From positions 1,922,001 to 1,986,000 of the forward strand of contig NZ_JAFQ01000004.1 in the NCBI RefSeq assembly GCF_000526215.1: a stretch of 64,000 nt of DNA, read 5' to 3'. Below are positions 18,102-26,785 of the stretch, piece after piece. How positions within the stretch are numbered: position 1 is the stretch's first letter; every line of letters begins with the position of its first letter. The DNA comes from Nocardia sp. BMG51109. GTDB taxonomy: Bacteria; Actinomycetota; Actinomycetes; Mycobacteriales; Mycobacteriaceae. The notes below the pieces were generated by a model, which was not told the origin of the DNA, searched no databases, and was given only the letters and a program-made list of their open reading frames with translations. A program made the translations under genes and the position numbers.

Positions 18102-18842
18102 ATGACTAGCGGTGGGTACGACCCCAACCAGTATCCGCAGGGCGGCCAGCCATATGGCCAGCCGTATCCCCAGGGCGGACAGCAGTATCCGCAGGGCGGA
18201 CAGCAGTACCCCGGCCAGCAGCCGTACCCGGGCGGACAGCCGCCGCAGTACGGCCAGCAGGGTCAGCAGGGGCAGTACCCTCAGCAACCGCAGCAGCCGT
18301 ACGGACAGCAGCCCCCGGGGCAGCAGCCGTACGGGCAGCCGCAGGATCCGTACGGTCAGCAGTTCGGCCAGCAGCCCTACGGCCAGCCGCAGTACGGCGC
18401 GCCGGGGGTTCCCCCCGGGGCGGTTCCGGGCGACCTGGGTGTCCGGTTCGCGGCACGCCTGATCGACGCCCTCATCATCTTCATCCCGCTCGTACTCATC
18501 TACGTCTTCGTCATCGGGAACAACATCGGCGGCCAGATCGTGTGGAGCATCCTCGCGGCCGTGGTGAACCTGGGCTACTTCGTGGGCATGGAGGTCTCGC
18601 AGGGCGGCACGCTCGGGAAGAAGGCGCTGGGCCTGCGGGTACTCGGCCCGAACGGCGGCAATCTGGACGCCGCGGCCTCGGCCAAGCGCAACCTGTGGGT
18701 GGTCTCGCAGCTCATCCCGTGCATCGGGTCGCTGGTCGAGCTCGGCCTGGTCATCTACATCGCGGTGACCATCTCGCAGGATCCGAACAGGCAGGGCTGG
18801 CACGACAAGTTCGCCGGTGGGGCGACCGTCGTCAAGGGCTGA
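18102..18842 (+). CDS. RDD family membrane protein with Gln/Pro/Gly/Tyr-rich N-terminus
   Basis: The 246-residue protein starts at ATG 18102, with GAGGA upstream. Residues 1-110 are a low-complexity tail built on repeats of PQGGQ(Q/P)YP and PYGQ(Q/P). Residues 112-245 form an RDD domain with about three membrane helices: GVRFAARLIDALIIFIPLVL, then IVWSILAAVVNLGYFVG, and after GKKALGLRVLG a third at LIPCIGSLVELGLVIYIAV. The ending, RQGWHDKFAGG, is the family's usual C-terminal motif. The function of RDD proteins is varied, and some act in ion transport. Confidence 0.85.
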   Translation: MTSGGYDPNQYPQGGQPYGQPYPQGGQQYPQGGQQYPGQQPYPGGQPPQYGQQGQQGQYPQQPQQPYGQQPPGQQPYGQPQDPYGQQFGQQPYGQPQYGAPGVPPGAVPGDLGVRFAARLIDALIIFIPLVLIYVFVIGNNIGGQIVWSILAAVVNLGYFVGMEVSQGGTLGKKALGLRVLGPNGGNLDAAASAKRNLWVVSQLIPCIGSLVELGLVIYIAVTISQDPNRQGWHDKFAGGATVVKG

Positions 18843-18879
18843 TCCGGCTCCGGCCGAACAGCTCGCTCGACGAATAACG

Positions 18880-18914
18880 GAAGGGGCGCATCCGGACTCC
18901 GGGTGCGCCCCTTC
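18880..18914. terminator. Bidirectional terminator between convergent genes
   Basis: GAAGGGGCGCA and TGCGCCCCTTC form a perfect 11-bp stem with a 13-base loop. It lies between the RDD gene (+) and the DUF4190-type gene (-), about 38 and 15 bases from their ends. Confidence 0.7.
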
Positions 18915-18929
18915 ACTCGTCTGCGGGCA

Positions 18930-19505
18930 TCAACTGGTGGCCACGGCAACCACGACGTACACGATCCACAGCACGATGCTGGCGACCCCGACCCAGATAC
19001 CGCCCAGGGCCAGGCCGCGGCCCTCACCCCCGCGCTCCTTGATCTGGTTCAGCGCGATGACGCCGAGGATGATGCCGACGATCGAGCCGATGGCACAGCT
19101 GCACACCCCCAGGATCGAGGCGATCAGCGAGCCGATCGCCAGGCCGTTGGTGCCCTGGGCCTGCTGGGGATAACCGTAGGGCTGGTAGGCGCCGCCGGCC
19201 GGATAGCCGTAACCCGGCTGGCCGTAGGGCTGCCCGCCCGGCTGGCCGTACGGCCCGGGCGGACCGGTCGGTGCGCCCGCCTGTGGATACGGCTGCGAAG
19301 GCTGCTGTGGATAACTCGGATACTGCTGCTGCGGAGGCGGCGTCACCGGCGGCTGCGCCTGTTGCTGGGGGTTCGAGGAGTAGCCCGACGGCGGTGCGGG
19401 CGGGGGCGGCGGTCCCGAGGGACGGCCCCCGGACTCCGACTCTGACGACACGCCCTCGCCACCGTATTGTTTCCACCACTCGTCGGAATCGCCGGGATTC
19501 GTCAT
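18930..19505 (-). CDS. DUF4190 domain membrane protein
   Basis: The 191-residue protein has a disordered Pro/Gln/Tyr/Gly-rich N-terminal half (QPYPQAG, PYGQPGYGYP) and a C-terminal DUF4190 domain with two membrane helices: GLAIGSLIASILGVCSCAIG and, after IALNQIKERGGEGRG, LALGGIWVGVASIVLWIVYV. The start is taken at ATG 19505; two further ATG codons directly precede it. The tail resembles that of the convergent RDD protein, a feature of actinobacterial envelope proteins. Confidence 0.8.
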   Translation of the reverse strand: MTNPGDSDEWWKQYGGEGVSSESESGGRPSGPPPPPAPPSGYSSNPQQQAQPPVTPPPQQQYPSYPQQPSQPYPQAGAPTGPPGPYGQPGGQPYGQPGYGYPAGGAYQPYGYPQQAQGTNGLAIGSLIASILGVCSCAIGSIVGIILGVIALNQIKERGGEGRGLALGGIWVGVASIVLWIVYVVVAVATS

Positions 19506-19554
19506 CATCACAGCCTATTCCACGAGGACTCGCGGCCGGTATCGTCGTCTGCTC

Positions 19555-20337
19555 GTGAGCGATACCAGCGATACCACTGAAAATGAGCAAATCGAGGGGT
19601 CTGGACACCCCGCTGCCGAACACGCGGCATTCGCGCAGGCCGCGGGGGGTCCATTCACTCTGATCGTGACGCTGTTCACGGCCACCCTGATGATTTCCAA
19701 TATCTGTGCGACCAAGGGCGTCCAGTTCTTCGCCGACAAACACGTGTCGCTGGGACCGATCGAGCTCCTGCCGATCACCACCGACGCCGCCTTCTTCCTG
19801 TTCCCGCTCGCCTACGTCATCGGCGACGTGTTGAGCGAGGTATACGGGTTCCGCGCCGCCCGGCGCACCATCTACTACGGCTTCGGCATGTTGCTGCTGA
19901 TGGTGGTGTGCTTCTGGATCGCCATCGGCCTGCCCGCGGCCGGGTTCTACGAGAATCAGGACGCGTTCCGCACGGTGGTCGGCACCACGCCGCAACTGGT
20001 CGCGGCCGGGCTCGCCGGATATGTGGTCGGCCAGTTCCTGAACTCGACGACGCTGATGCTGATCAAGGAGCGCACCAAGGAGAAGCACCTGTGGGCGCGG
20101 CTGCTCGGCTCCACCGTGGCCGGCGAATTCGGCGACACCCTGGTGTTCTGCTCGATCGCGGCGACCGCCATCGGCATCGACTCGTGGGGCGCGTTCATCA
20201 ACTACGTGATCGTCGGCTTCGTGTGGAAAACCTTGGTGGAGGCGATCATCCTGCCGGTCAGCTACCGCTGCATCGCCCTGCTGAAGAAGCACGAACCCAG
20301 CTACAAGCCGCTGGACCGCCCGGCGATCTACAGCTGA
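19555..20337 (+). CDS. Queuosine precursor transporter, YhhQ/VUT family
   Basis: The 260-residue membrane protein has six or so hydrophobic segments, typical of the YhhQ (vut_1) family that imports queuosine precursors such as preQ0, preQ1 or queuine. It shows TLMISNICATKGVQFF, ITTDAAFFLFPLAYVIGDVLSEVYG and the later GSTVAGEFGDTLVFCSIA, with the conserved D and E residues in helices. The start is GTG 19555. It converges with tgt. With Tgt and GluQ-RS nearby and no queC/D/E/F in the window, salvage is the likely route. Confidence 0.85.
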   Translation: MSDTSDTTENEQIEGSGHPAAEHAAFAQAAGGPFTLIVTLFTATLMISNICATKGVQFFADKHVSLGPIELLPITTDAAFFLFPLAYVIGDVLSEVYGFRAARRTIYYGFGMLLLMVVCFWIAIGLPAAGFYENQDAFRTVVGTTPQLVAAGLAGYVVGQFLNSTTLMLIKERTKEKHLWARLLGSTVAGEFGDTLVFCSIAATAIGIDSWGAFINYVIVGFVWKTLVEAIILPVSYRCIALLKKHEPSYKPLDRPAIYS

Positions 20338-20367
20338 AACGCCGACCGGCACTGTAGGGAACTGCCG

Positions 20368-21612
20368 CTACGGGTTTCGGATCCGCCCCTGCCAGCGGCC
20401 GAGCGCCTCGGCCTTGAACTCGTCGAAGCGGCCCTCGTCGATGCAGGCGCGGATACGGTCCACGAGACGGACGGTGAAGCGTTCGTTGTGGATCGTGCAC
20501 AGGGTGGCCGCCAGCATCTCCTTCGCCTTGAACAGGTGGTGAAGGTAGGCGCGGGTGTAGTGCGCGCAGGTGTAGCAGTCGCAGGTCTCGTCGATCGGGG
20601 TGAAGTCGCGGCGGAACCGGCTGGTGTTGATGTTGAAGCGGCCGGCGTCCACGTAGACGGCGGCGTTGCGGGCGACCCGGGACGGGTTCACGCAGTCGAA
20701 GGTGTCGGCGCCGTTCTCCACCGCGACGAACAGGTCCTCGGGCTCGCTGATACCCAGCAGGTGCCGCGGCTTCTCCTCGGGGAGTTCGGCGCCGCACCAG
20801 CCGACGATGGTGCCCAGGTTGTGCTTCTCCAGGGCGCCGCCGATGCCGTAGCCGTCGAATCCCGTTCCGCCGGCGCCGCGGATCGCCTCCAGCTCGCGAC
20901 AGGCCTTGCGGCGCAGGTCCTCGTACTGCGCGCCCTGGATCACCGCGAACAGCGCCTGGTACGGCCGATGCGGGCGGGCGGCGGTGAGCCGCTCGTGTTC
21001 GGTGATGCACCGCAGCGCCCACTCGTGCGTGCGCCGCAGCGACTTCTCCTGGTACTCACGGGTATTCAGCAGGGTGGTCAGTTCGTCGAAGGCGAACATG
21101 ATGTCGGCGCCGAGCCGATGCTGGATGCCCATCGAGACCTCGGGCGTGAACCGATGGCTCGATCCGTCCAGGTGCGAGCGGAAGGTGACGCCGTCGTCGT
21201 CGACGACCGCCAGCCGCTGCTTGCCCTCGGCGATCACCTCGTCGTTCTGCACGCCGACCGCCTCCATGGCCAGCACCTTCTTGAACCCGACGCCCAGCGA
21301 CATCACCTGGAAACCGCCGCTGTCGGTGAAGGTCGGCCCGTCCCAGTTCATGAAGCGGCCCAGACCCCCCGCCTCGTCGACGATGTCGGAACCCGGCTGT
21401 AGGTACAGGTGATAGGCGTTGGCCAGCAGCGCCTGCGCACCCAGCTCCCTCATCATCTCGGGCAGCACGGCCTTCACCGTCGCCTTGGTGCCGACGGGGA
21501 CGAACGCCGGCGTCGAGATGGTGCCGTGCGGTGTCGTGATCACACCCGTCCGGCCGTACCGCCCGTCCAGGCGAGTACCGACGGCGAACGAGAACGACGA
21601 CTGATCGGGCAC
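20368..21612 (-). CDS. tgt: Queuine tRNA-ribosyltransferase
   Basis: The 414-residue enzyme exchanges the wobble guanine of GUN tRNAs for a 7-deazaguanine base. It contains the substrate motif TFTDSGGFQVMSLG (about residues 94-107), the loop FAVIQGAQYEDLR, and the catalytic Asp in GADTFDCVNPSRVARN. The zinc site is complete: CDCYTCAHYTRAYLHHL supplies three Cys and a His. Length is a little longer than the typical 370-380 because of small inserts, as in other actinobacterial forms. It converges with the yhhQ-type gene 30 bases away. Confidence 0.93.
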   Translation of the reverse strand: MPDQSSFSFAVGTRLDGRYGRTGVITTPHGTISTPAFVPVGTKATVKAVLPEMMRELGAQALLANAYHLYLQPGSDIVDEAGGLGRFMNWDGPTFTDSGGFQVMSLGVGFKKVLAMEAVGVQNDEVIAEGKQRLAVVDDDGVTFRSHLDGSSHRFTPEVSMGIQHRLGADIMFAFDELTTLLNTREYQEKSLRRTHEWALRCITEHERLTAARPHRPYQALFAVIQGAQYEDLRRKACRELEAIRGAGGTGFDGYGIGGALEKHNLGTIVGWCGAELPEEKPRHLLGISEPEDLFVAVENGADTFDCVNPSRVARNAAVYVDAGRFNINTSRFRRDFTPIDETCDCYTCAHYTRAYLHHLFKAKEMLAATLCTIHNERFTVRLVDRIRACIDEGRFDEFKAEALGRWQGRIRNP

Positions 21613-21717
21613 CCCGCAATAGTGCCAGCACCCCGCGACGTCCCGAACCCCACCTACCCACCGTCACCGGCCCACCGTCACCGACCCCACCGGATCACCC
21701 CGGAGCGGGGACCGGCT

Positions 21718-23664
21718 CTATACGGCGTCGACGGCGTCCTCGTCCACCACGTCCTGATCGACTGCGGCACCGGCGAATTGGGCGTGGTACAGGTCGTAGT
21801 ACGCGCCGCGGTGGGCCAGCAGCTCGTCGTGGGTGCCCTGCTCGACGACGTGCCCCTGCTCCATCACCACGATCGTGTCGGCGTCGCGGATGGTGGACAG
21901 GCGGTGCGCGATGACGAAGCTGGTGCGGTCGCGGCGCAGGGCCGTCATGGCCTGCTGGACCAGCAGTTCGGTGCGGGTGTCGACCGAACTGGTCGCCTCG
22001 TCGAGGATCAGGATCGACGGCTTGGCCAGGAACGCCCGGGCGATCGTGATCAGCTGTTTCTCCCCCGCGCTGACGCCCGAGCCCTCCTCATCGATCACCG
22101 TGTCGTAGCCCTCGGGCAGCGAGTGCACGAAACGGTCGACGTAGGCGTCCCGGGCGGCGGCGAGGATCTCCTCCTCGCTCGCCGTCGTATTGCCGTAGGC
22201 GATGTTCTCCCGGATGGTGCCGCCGAACAACCAGGTGTCCTGCAGCACCATGCCGATGCGCGAGCGCAGGTGATCGCGGCTGATCCGGGTGATGTCCACG
22301 CCGTCGATGCTGATCACGCCCGAGTCCAGCTCGTAGAAACGCTCCAGCAGATTCACCAGCGTGGTCTTGCCGGCGCCGGTGGGGCCGACGATCGCCACCA
22401 CGTGCCCGGGCTCCGCGACCAGCGACAGGTCCTCGATCACCGGCTTGTCGGGCTCGTAGCGGAACGACACCGAGGCGAACTCGACATGGCCGCGGACCAC
22501 CGGGCGGGCATCCTCCACCTCCGGATCCGGAATCTGCTCCTCGGCGTCGAGGACCTCGAAGATCCGCTCGGCCGAGGCCACGCCGGATTGCAGCAGGTTG
22601 ATCATCGAGCCGATCTGCGTCAGCGGCTGGCTGAACTGCCGCGAGTACTGGATGAACGCCTGCACCTCACCCAGCGACAGATTGCCCGAGGCCACCCGCA
22701 GCCCGCCCACCACGGCGATCAGCACGTAGTTCAGGTTCCCGATGAACATCATCACCGGCATGATCAGTCCGGAGATGAACTGCGCCCGGAAACTGACCTC
22801 GTAGAGCTTGTCGTTGCGGGTGTCGAACTCCTGGCCGACCTCGCGCATCCGGCCGAACGCCGTGACCACCTCGTGGCCCGTGTAGGCCTCCTCCACCTGC
22901 GCGTTCACCAGACCGGTGTACTTCCACTGGTCGACGAAGTACGGCTTGGAGCGCTTGGCGATCTGCGCCGTCACGATCACCGCCGCCGGCACCGTGAGCA
23001 GCGCGATCAGCGCCAGCAGCGGAGAGATCCAGAACATCATGATCAGGATGCCGAACACCGTGAACACCGAGACGAGCAGCTGGCTCATCGTCTGGTTCAG
23101 GCTCTGCTGGATGTTGTCGACGTCGTTGGTCACCCGGGAGAGCAGATCGCCGCGCGGCGTGGAGTCGAAGTAGCGCAGCGGCAGCCGATGGATCTTGTCC
23201 TCGATGTCGGCGCGCAGCCGCTTCACCGTGCGGTTGATCACCAGGTTCAGCAGGAACGCCTGCAACCAGGTGAACACCGCGGCACACACATACAGCGCCA
23301 GCACCAGCAGGAGCACCCGGCCCACGGCACCGAAATCGACTCCCGCACCGGGGATCACGTGCATGCCCGCGAGCATGTCGGCGAGCTTGTCCTGGCCCTG
23401 CGCGCGCAGCGCCTCGATCGCCTGATCCTTGGTCAGCCCCGGGGGCAGCTGCTTGCCGACCACACCGTCGAAGATCAGGTTGGTGGCCTTGCCGAGCAGC
23501 TGCGGGCCCAGCGTGTTGAGCACGACGGCCGTCACCGCCAGCGCAAGAACCGCGATGAGGTAGAACCGCTCGGGCGCGAGCTGCCGCAACAACCGCTTCA
23601 GCGACGGCCCGAACGACTTGGCCCGGGTATCCGGCGCTCCCGGACCGGGCATCCCCGGCCTCAC
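21718..23664 (-). CDS. ABC exporter half-transporter, second subunit
   Basis: The 648-residue protein has an exporter-type membrane domain (residues 1-370, about six helices) and an ATPase domain with Walker A GPTGAGKTTL, the Q-loop MVLQDTWLFGG, signature EEGSGVSAGEKQ (degenerate LSGGQ) and Walker B ILILDEATSSVDTR. The start is GTG 23664, preceded by GGAGGAGG and overlapping the stop of the upstream subunit; ATG 23652 is the alternative. The pair resembles the M. tuberculosis Rv1272c/Rv1273c heterodimer. Substrate is unknown. Confidence 0.88.
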   Translation of the reverse strand: MRPGMPGPGAPDTRAKSFGPSLKRLLRQLAPERFYLIAVLALAVTAVVLNTLGPQLLGKATNLIFDGVVGKQLPPGLTKDQAIEALRAQGQDKLADMLAGMHVIPGAGVDFGAVGRVLLLVLALYVCAAVFTWLQAFLLNLVINRTVKRLRADIEDKIHRLPLRYFDSTPRGDLLSRVTNDVDNIQQSLNQTMSQLLVSVFTVFGILIMMFWISPLLALIALLTVPAAVIVTAQIAKRSKPYFVDQWKYTGLVNAQVEEAYTGHEVVTAFGRMREVGQEFDTRNDKLYEVSFRAQFISGLIMPVMMFIGNLNYVLIAVVGGLRVASGNLSLGEVQAFIQYSRQFSQPLTQIGSMINLLQSGVASAERIFEVLDAEEQIPDPEVEDARPVVRGHVEFASVSFRYEPDKPVIEDLSLVAEPGHVVAIVGPTGAGKTTLVNLLERFYELDSGVISIDGVDITRISRDHLRSRIGMVLQDTWLFGGTIRENIAYGNTTASEEEILAAARDAYVDRFVHSLPEGYDTVIDEEGSGVSAGEKQLITIARAFLAKPSILILDEATSSVDTRTELLVQQAMTALRRDRTSFVIAHRLSTIRDADTIVVMEQGHVVEQGTHDELLAHRGAYYDLYHAQFAGAAVDQDVVDEDAVDAV

Positions 23665-25394
23665 CGCACCTCCTCCGCACTGATCTGGGACTCCACGATC
23701 TCGCGGTACTCCGCGCAGTCGCGCAGCAGCCGGTCGTGCGTGCCGGTGCCGGCCATCGCGCCGTCCTCCAGCACCACGATCCGGTCGGCGTCGCGCACGG
23801 TCGAGATCCGCTGTGCCACCGTGATGACCGCGGCATCGGTGATCTCCGACCGCAGGGCCTCCCGGACCCGGGCGTCGGTGGCCACGTCCAGCGCGGAGAA
23901 GCAATCGTCGAACAGGTAGATCCTGGGGCGCTTCACCAGCGCGCGGGCGATCGCCAGCCGCTGGCGCTGACCGCCGGATACCGTCGTACCGCCCTGTGCG
24001 ACAGGGGTTTCCAACCCCTGGGGCATATCCCGGACGAAATCGGCGGCCTGCGCGATCTCCAGGGCACGCCACAGCTGCTCATCGGTGGCCTCCGGATCGC
24101 CGTAGCGCAGATTGGACGCGACGGTGCCGGAGAACAGGTACGCCTTCTGCGGCACCAGGCCGATCTGCGAGCGCAGCAGATCCAGATCGACGTGGCGCAC
24201 GTTGGTGCCGCCCACCTTCACCGCGCCGTCGGTCACGTCGATCAGGCGCGGAATCAGATTGAGCAGCGTGGTCTTCCCCGCACCGGTGGAACCCACGACG
24301 GCGACGGTCTCCCCCGGCTGCACCGCGAACTGGATGGCCCGCAGCACCGGCTTCTCCGCGCCGGGAAACTTGAACTCGGCGGCGGCCAGCTCCACCGAAC
24401 CCGGATCGGACTCGAACGGCTGCGGCAGGGGCGGCTGGGTCACCGACGACTCGGTCTCCAGCACCTCGGCGATGCGCTCGGCCGACACCGCCGCGCGCGG
24501 CGCCATCATGGCCAGGAACGAGGCCATCATGACCGCCATCAGGATCTGCATGATGTAGGAGAGCATCGCGGTCAGCGAGCCGACCTGCATCTCCCCCTCG
24601 TTGATCGCGTGCCCGCCGAACCAGATCACCGCCACGGTGGTGAGGTTGCTGATCAGCATCACCGCCGGGAACATCAGCGCCATCAGCCGGCCGACGTACA
24701 GCGAGACGTCGGTCAGCTCGGAGTTGGCGACGCCGAAGCGCCAGGTCTCCTGCCGCTCGCGCACGAAGGCCCGGACCACCCGGATGCCGGTGATCTGCTC
24801 GCGCAGCACCCGGTTCACCGCATCGATGCGCTCCTGCATGCGCCGGAAGCCGGGCACCATCCGGGAGATGATCACCGCCATGGTCAGCGCCAGCGCCGGC
24901 ACCGCGATCAGCAGCAGCCAGGACAGGCCCAGGTCCTGGCGCACCGCCATGATGATGCCGCCGACGCACATGATCGGCGCCATTACCAGGATGGTCGCGC
25001 TCATCACGATCAGCAGCTGCACCTGCTGTACGTCGTTGGTGTTGCGGGTGATCAGCGACGGCGCGCCGAACAGGCCCACCTCGCGCGCGGAGAAACCGCC
25101 GACCCGGTGCAGCAGCGCGGCGCGGATATCGCGGCCCGCGCCCATCGCCGCCTGCGCCCCGAGATACACCGAGCACGCCGAGGCCAGGATCTGCACGCCG
25201 CTGACCGCCAGCATCCACAATCCGGTGTTCCAGATGTAGCCGACATCGCCCTTGGTGACGCCGTTGTCGATGATGTCGGCGTTCAGGCTGGGCAGGTACA
25301 GCATCGCGATGACCGAGACCAGTTGCAGCGCGACGACCCCGGCCAGCTGGGTGCGGTAGGGGCTCATGAAGCTGCGCAGCAGTCTGATCAACAT
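23661..25394 (-). CDS. ABC exporter half-transporter, first subunit
   Basis: The 577-residue protein has six membrane helices in residues 1-310 and an ATPase domain with Walker A GSTGAGKTTL, signature GGTTVSGGQRQRL and, in place of the usual Walker B with DE, IYLFDDCFSALD. A Glu-to-Asp change after the Walker B Asp (DD rather than DE) suggests one degenerate site, as in many heterodimeric exporters. It overlaps the next gene by four bases (GTGA), so both are one operon. The promoter lies in 25395-25472. Confidence 0.88.
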   Translation of the reverse strand: MLIRLLRSFMSPYRTQLAGVVALQLVSVIAMLYLPSLNADIIDNGVTKGDVGYIWNTGLWMLAVSGVQILASACSVYLGAQAAMGAGRDIRAALLHRVGGFSAREVGLFGAPSLITRNTNDVQQVQLLIVMSATILVMAPIMCVGGIIMAVRQDLGLSWLLLIAVPALALTMAVIISRMVPGFRRMQERIDAVNRVLREQITGIRVVRAFVRERQETWRFGVANSELTDVSLYVGRLMALMFPAVMLISNLTTVAVIWFGGHAINEGEMQVGSLTAMLSYIMQILMAVMMASFLAMMAPRAAVSAERIAEVLETESSVTQPPLPQPFESDPGSVELAAAEFKFPGAEKPVLRAIQFAVQPGETVAVVGSTGAGKTTLLNLIPRLIDVTDGAVKVGGTNVRHVDLDLLRSQIGLVPQKAYLFSGTVASNLRYGDPEATDEQLWRALEIAQAADFVRDMPQGLETPVAQGGTTVSGGQRQRLAIARALVKRPRIYLFDDCFSALDVATDARVREALRSEITDAAVITVAQRISTVRDADRIVVLEDGAMAGTGTHDRLLRDCAEYREIVESQISAEEVR

Positions 25395-25472
25395 GATGCG
25401 TGCAGGCTACCGCCTCGATACGACAAGCGCCGCTACCTTATTCGGGCAGTCGGGCAGCTACTCGGCGCAAGG

Positions 25473-25943
25473 TCAGGCGGGCGGTCCGGGCCGCCGCTGC
25501 CAGGCCCCCGGGTCATCGGTCAGTTCGCCGACGAAGGCCGGCAGTTCGTCCACCGCGATCTCCGCGATCGACACCCGTTCGAGCACGGCTCGGATGTTGA
25601 CCCGCAACGCGATCCACACCCGCTGCAGCGGCTCGGCGGCGCCGGCGTAGCGCACGTCCTCCGGCCGTTCCCCGCGCACCGAGGCCAGCGGTCCCTCCAT
25701 CGCGCGGATCACGTCGGCGACGCTGATCTCGGTGGCCGGCCGCGCCAGACGATAGCCGCCGTCGGGGCCGCGACGGCTCGTCACCAGCCCGGCGCGCCGC
25801 AGCTCGGCCGCCGTCGACTCGAGGATCTTGGGCGGGATCGCCTGGGCTGCGGAGAGCACGTCGGCCTTGACCGAATCCGCTTGTGCGCGAGCGATTTCCA
25901 GCAGGATCCGGACCGCGTAGTCGACCCTAGCGCTGATGTGCAC
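25473..25943 (-). CDS. Rrf2 family transcriptional regulator without cysteines
   Basis: The 156-residue regulator starts at GTG 25943. It shows the Rrf2 winged helix: VHISARVDYAVRILLEIA, IPPKILESTAAELRRAGLV and the wing SRRGPDGGYRLARP. IscR, NsrR and RsrR use Cys to hold a [Fe-S] cluster, but this protein contains none, so it probably senses something else or acts through another partner. The start lies 17 bases inside the end of the TetR gene, so the two are coexpressed. It precedes the ABC exporter operon by about 80 bases and may regulate it. Confidence 0.85.
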   Translation of the reverse strand: MHISARVDYAVRILLEIARAQADSVKADVLSAAQAIPPKILESTAAELRRAGLVTSRRGPDGGYRLARPATEISVADVIRAMEGPLASVRGERPEDVRYAGAAEPLQRVWIALRVNIRAVLERVSIAEIAVDELPAFVGELTDDPGAWQRRPGPPA

Positions 25944-26553
25944 GGCCGCTCCCAGCCGCCGGATCCACACCGGCACCCAGCACACCGAGCGCGGCGTCCA
26001 GCAGCACCCGCTCGATCAGCTCGTCGTCGGTGTCGAGGTTCAGCTCCGTGGACCACAGCGCGGTGCCGAGCACCTCCAGCGCCGCGCTCGCCCGCAGCGT
26101 CCGCTCCGGCGTGGGATCGGGCCCGGACAGCCAGGAACTCAGCTCCCGATGGATGCCGACGATATCGGGATAGCGCTGGTCCCCGATGGCGTTCAGGATG
26201 GCGACTCCGTCCCGCACGCACATCGCGCCCGCGGTGCGGTGCCGCAGCAGCGCGTGCAGCTGCCGTGTCAGCACCTCGCGAATTCCCCTGGGGCCGTAGG
26301 CCACTTCGTCCAGACCGTCCACGACCGCGTTGAGGTCGTCGAATATCGGTTCGAGGATCGCCAGCAGCAGAGCCTTCTTCGAGTCGTAGTGATAGTAGAG
26401 GGAGGCTTTTGTGATTCCTACCGCATCTGCGACCTCGCGCAGGCTCGTATGATCGAACCCTTTGGTCGAAATGAGCCGGATCGCGGCCTCTAGAATCGCA
26501 TCCTTGGTGCTCCCACCTGCGATAACGCTTCCGGAACTACGACGAGCGCGCAT
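25927..26553 (-). CDS. TetR family transcriptional regulator
   Basis: The 208-residue regulator has a TetR N-terminal DNA-binding domain at residues 15-60: TKDAILEAAIRLISTKGFDHTSLREVADAVGITKASLYYHYDSK, shown here in parts (ISTKGFDHTSLREV; GITKASLYYHY). The C-terminal part would bind a ligand. It diverges from the MmpL gene, and the 16-base palindrome at 26639-26654 between them is a plausible operator, suggesting ligand-dependent control of the transporter. Confidence 0.88.
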   Translation of the reverse strand: MRARRSSGSVIAGGSTKDAILEAAIRLISTKGFDHTSLREVADAVGITKASLYYHYDSKKALLLAILEPIFDDLNAVVDGLDEVAYGPRGIREVLTRQLHALLRHRTAGAMCVRDGVAILNAIGDQRYPDIVGIHRELSSWLSGPDPTPERTLRASAALEVLGTALWSTELNLDTDDELIERVLLDAALGVLGAGVDPAAGSGRAHQR

Positions 26554-26638
26554 GGGACGATCCTCTCATCACGATCCGGCCGAGCCGCGGGAACCCTGCA
26601 TACTGAGGTTGTTCCTCCGTTTATCGATCGGTAGTCTA

Positions 26639-26654
26639 CCTACCGCACGGTAGG
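26639..26654. promoter_or_regulatory. TetR-type operator palindrome
   Basis: CCTACCG-CA-CGGTAGG is a perfect palindrome with 7-base arms in the divergent tetR/mmpL intergenic region. A related half-site, CGGTAG, lies a few bases upstream (26629-26634). Perfect palindromes of this size are typical binding sites of TetR dimers. Confidence 0.65.
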
Positions 26655-26785
26655 CAGAAAACGTCAGGTGGAGGCGGTCGCAACGCGGCGACTGCGGAGA
26701 GTGCTGTCCAGTGCTGTCACGGGGGGTCCTGAACCCGGCACAACCCACAACCCACACACCCCGTTATCGCTAGGAGAACCCAGTC

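Noticed and set aside
21409..26333. Plus-strand open frames of over 800 codons opposite the ABC exporter genes
   Set aside because: They run antisense to two genes with full ATPase motifs and show no domain of their own.
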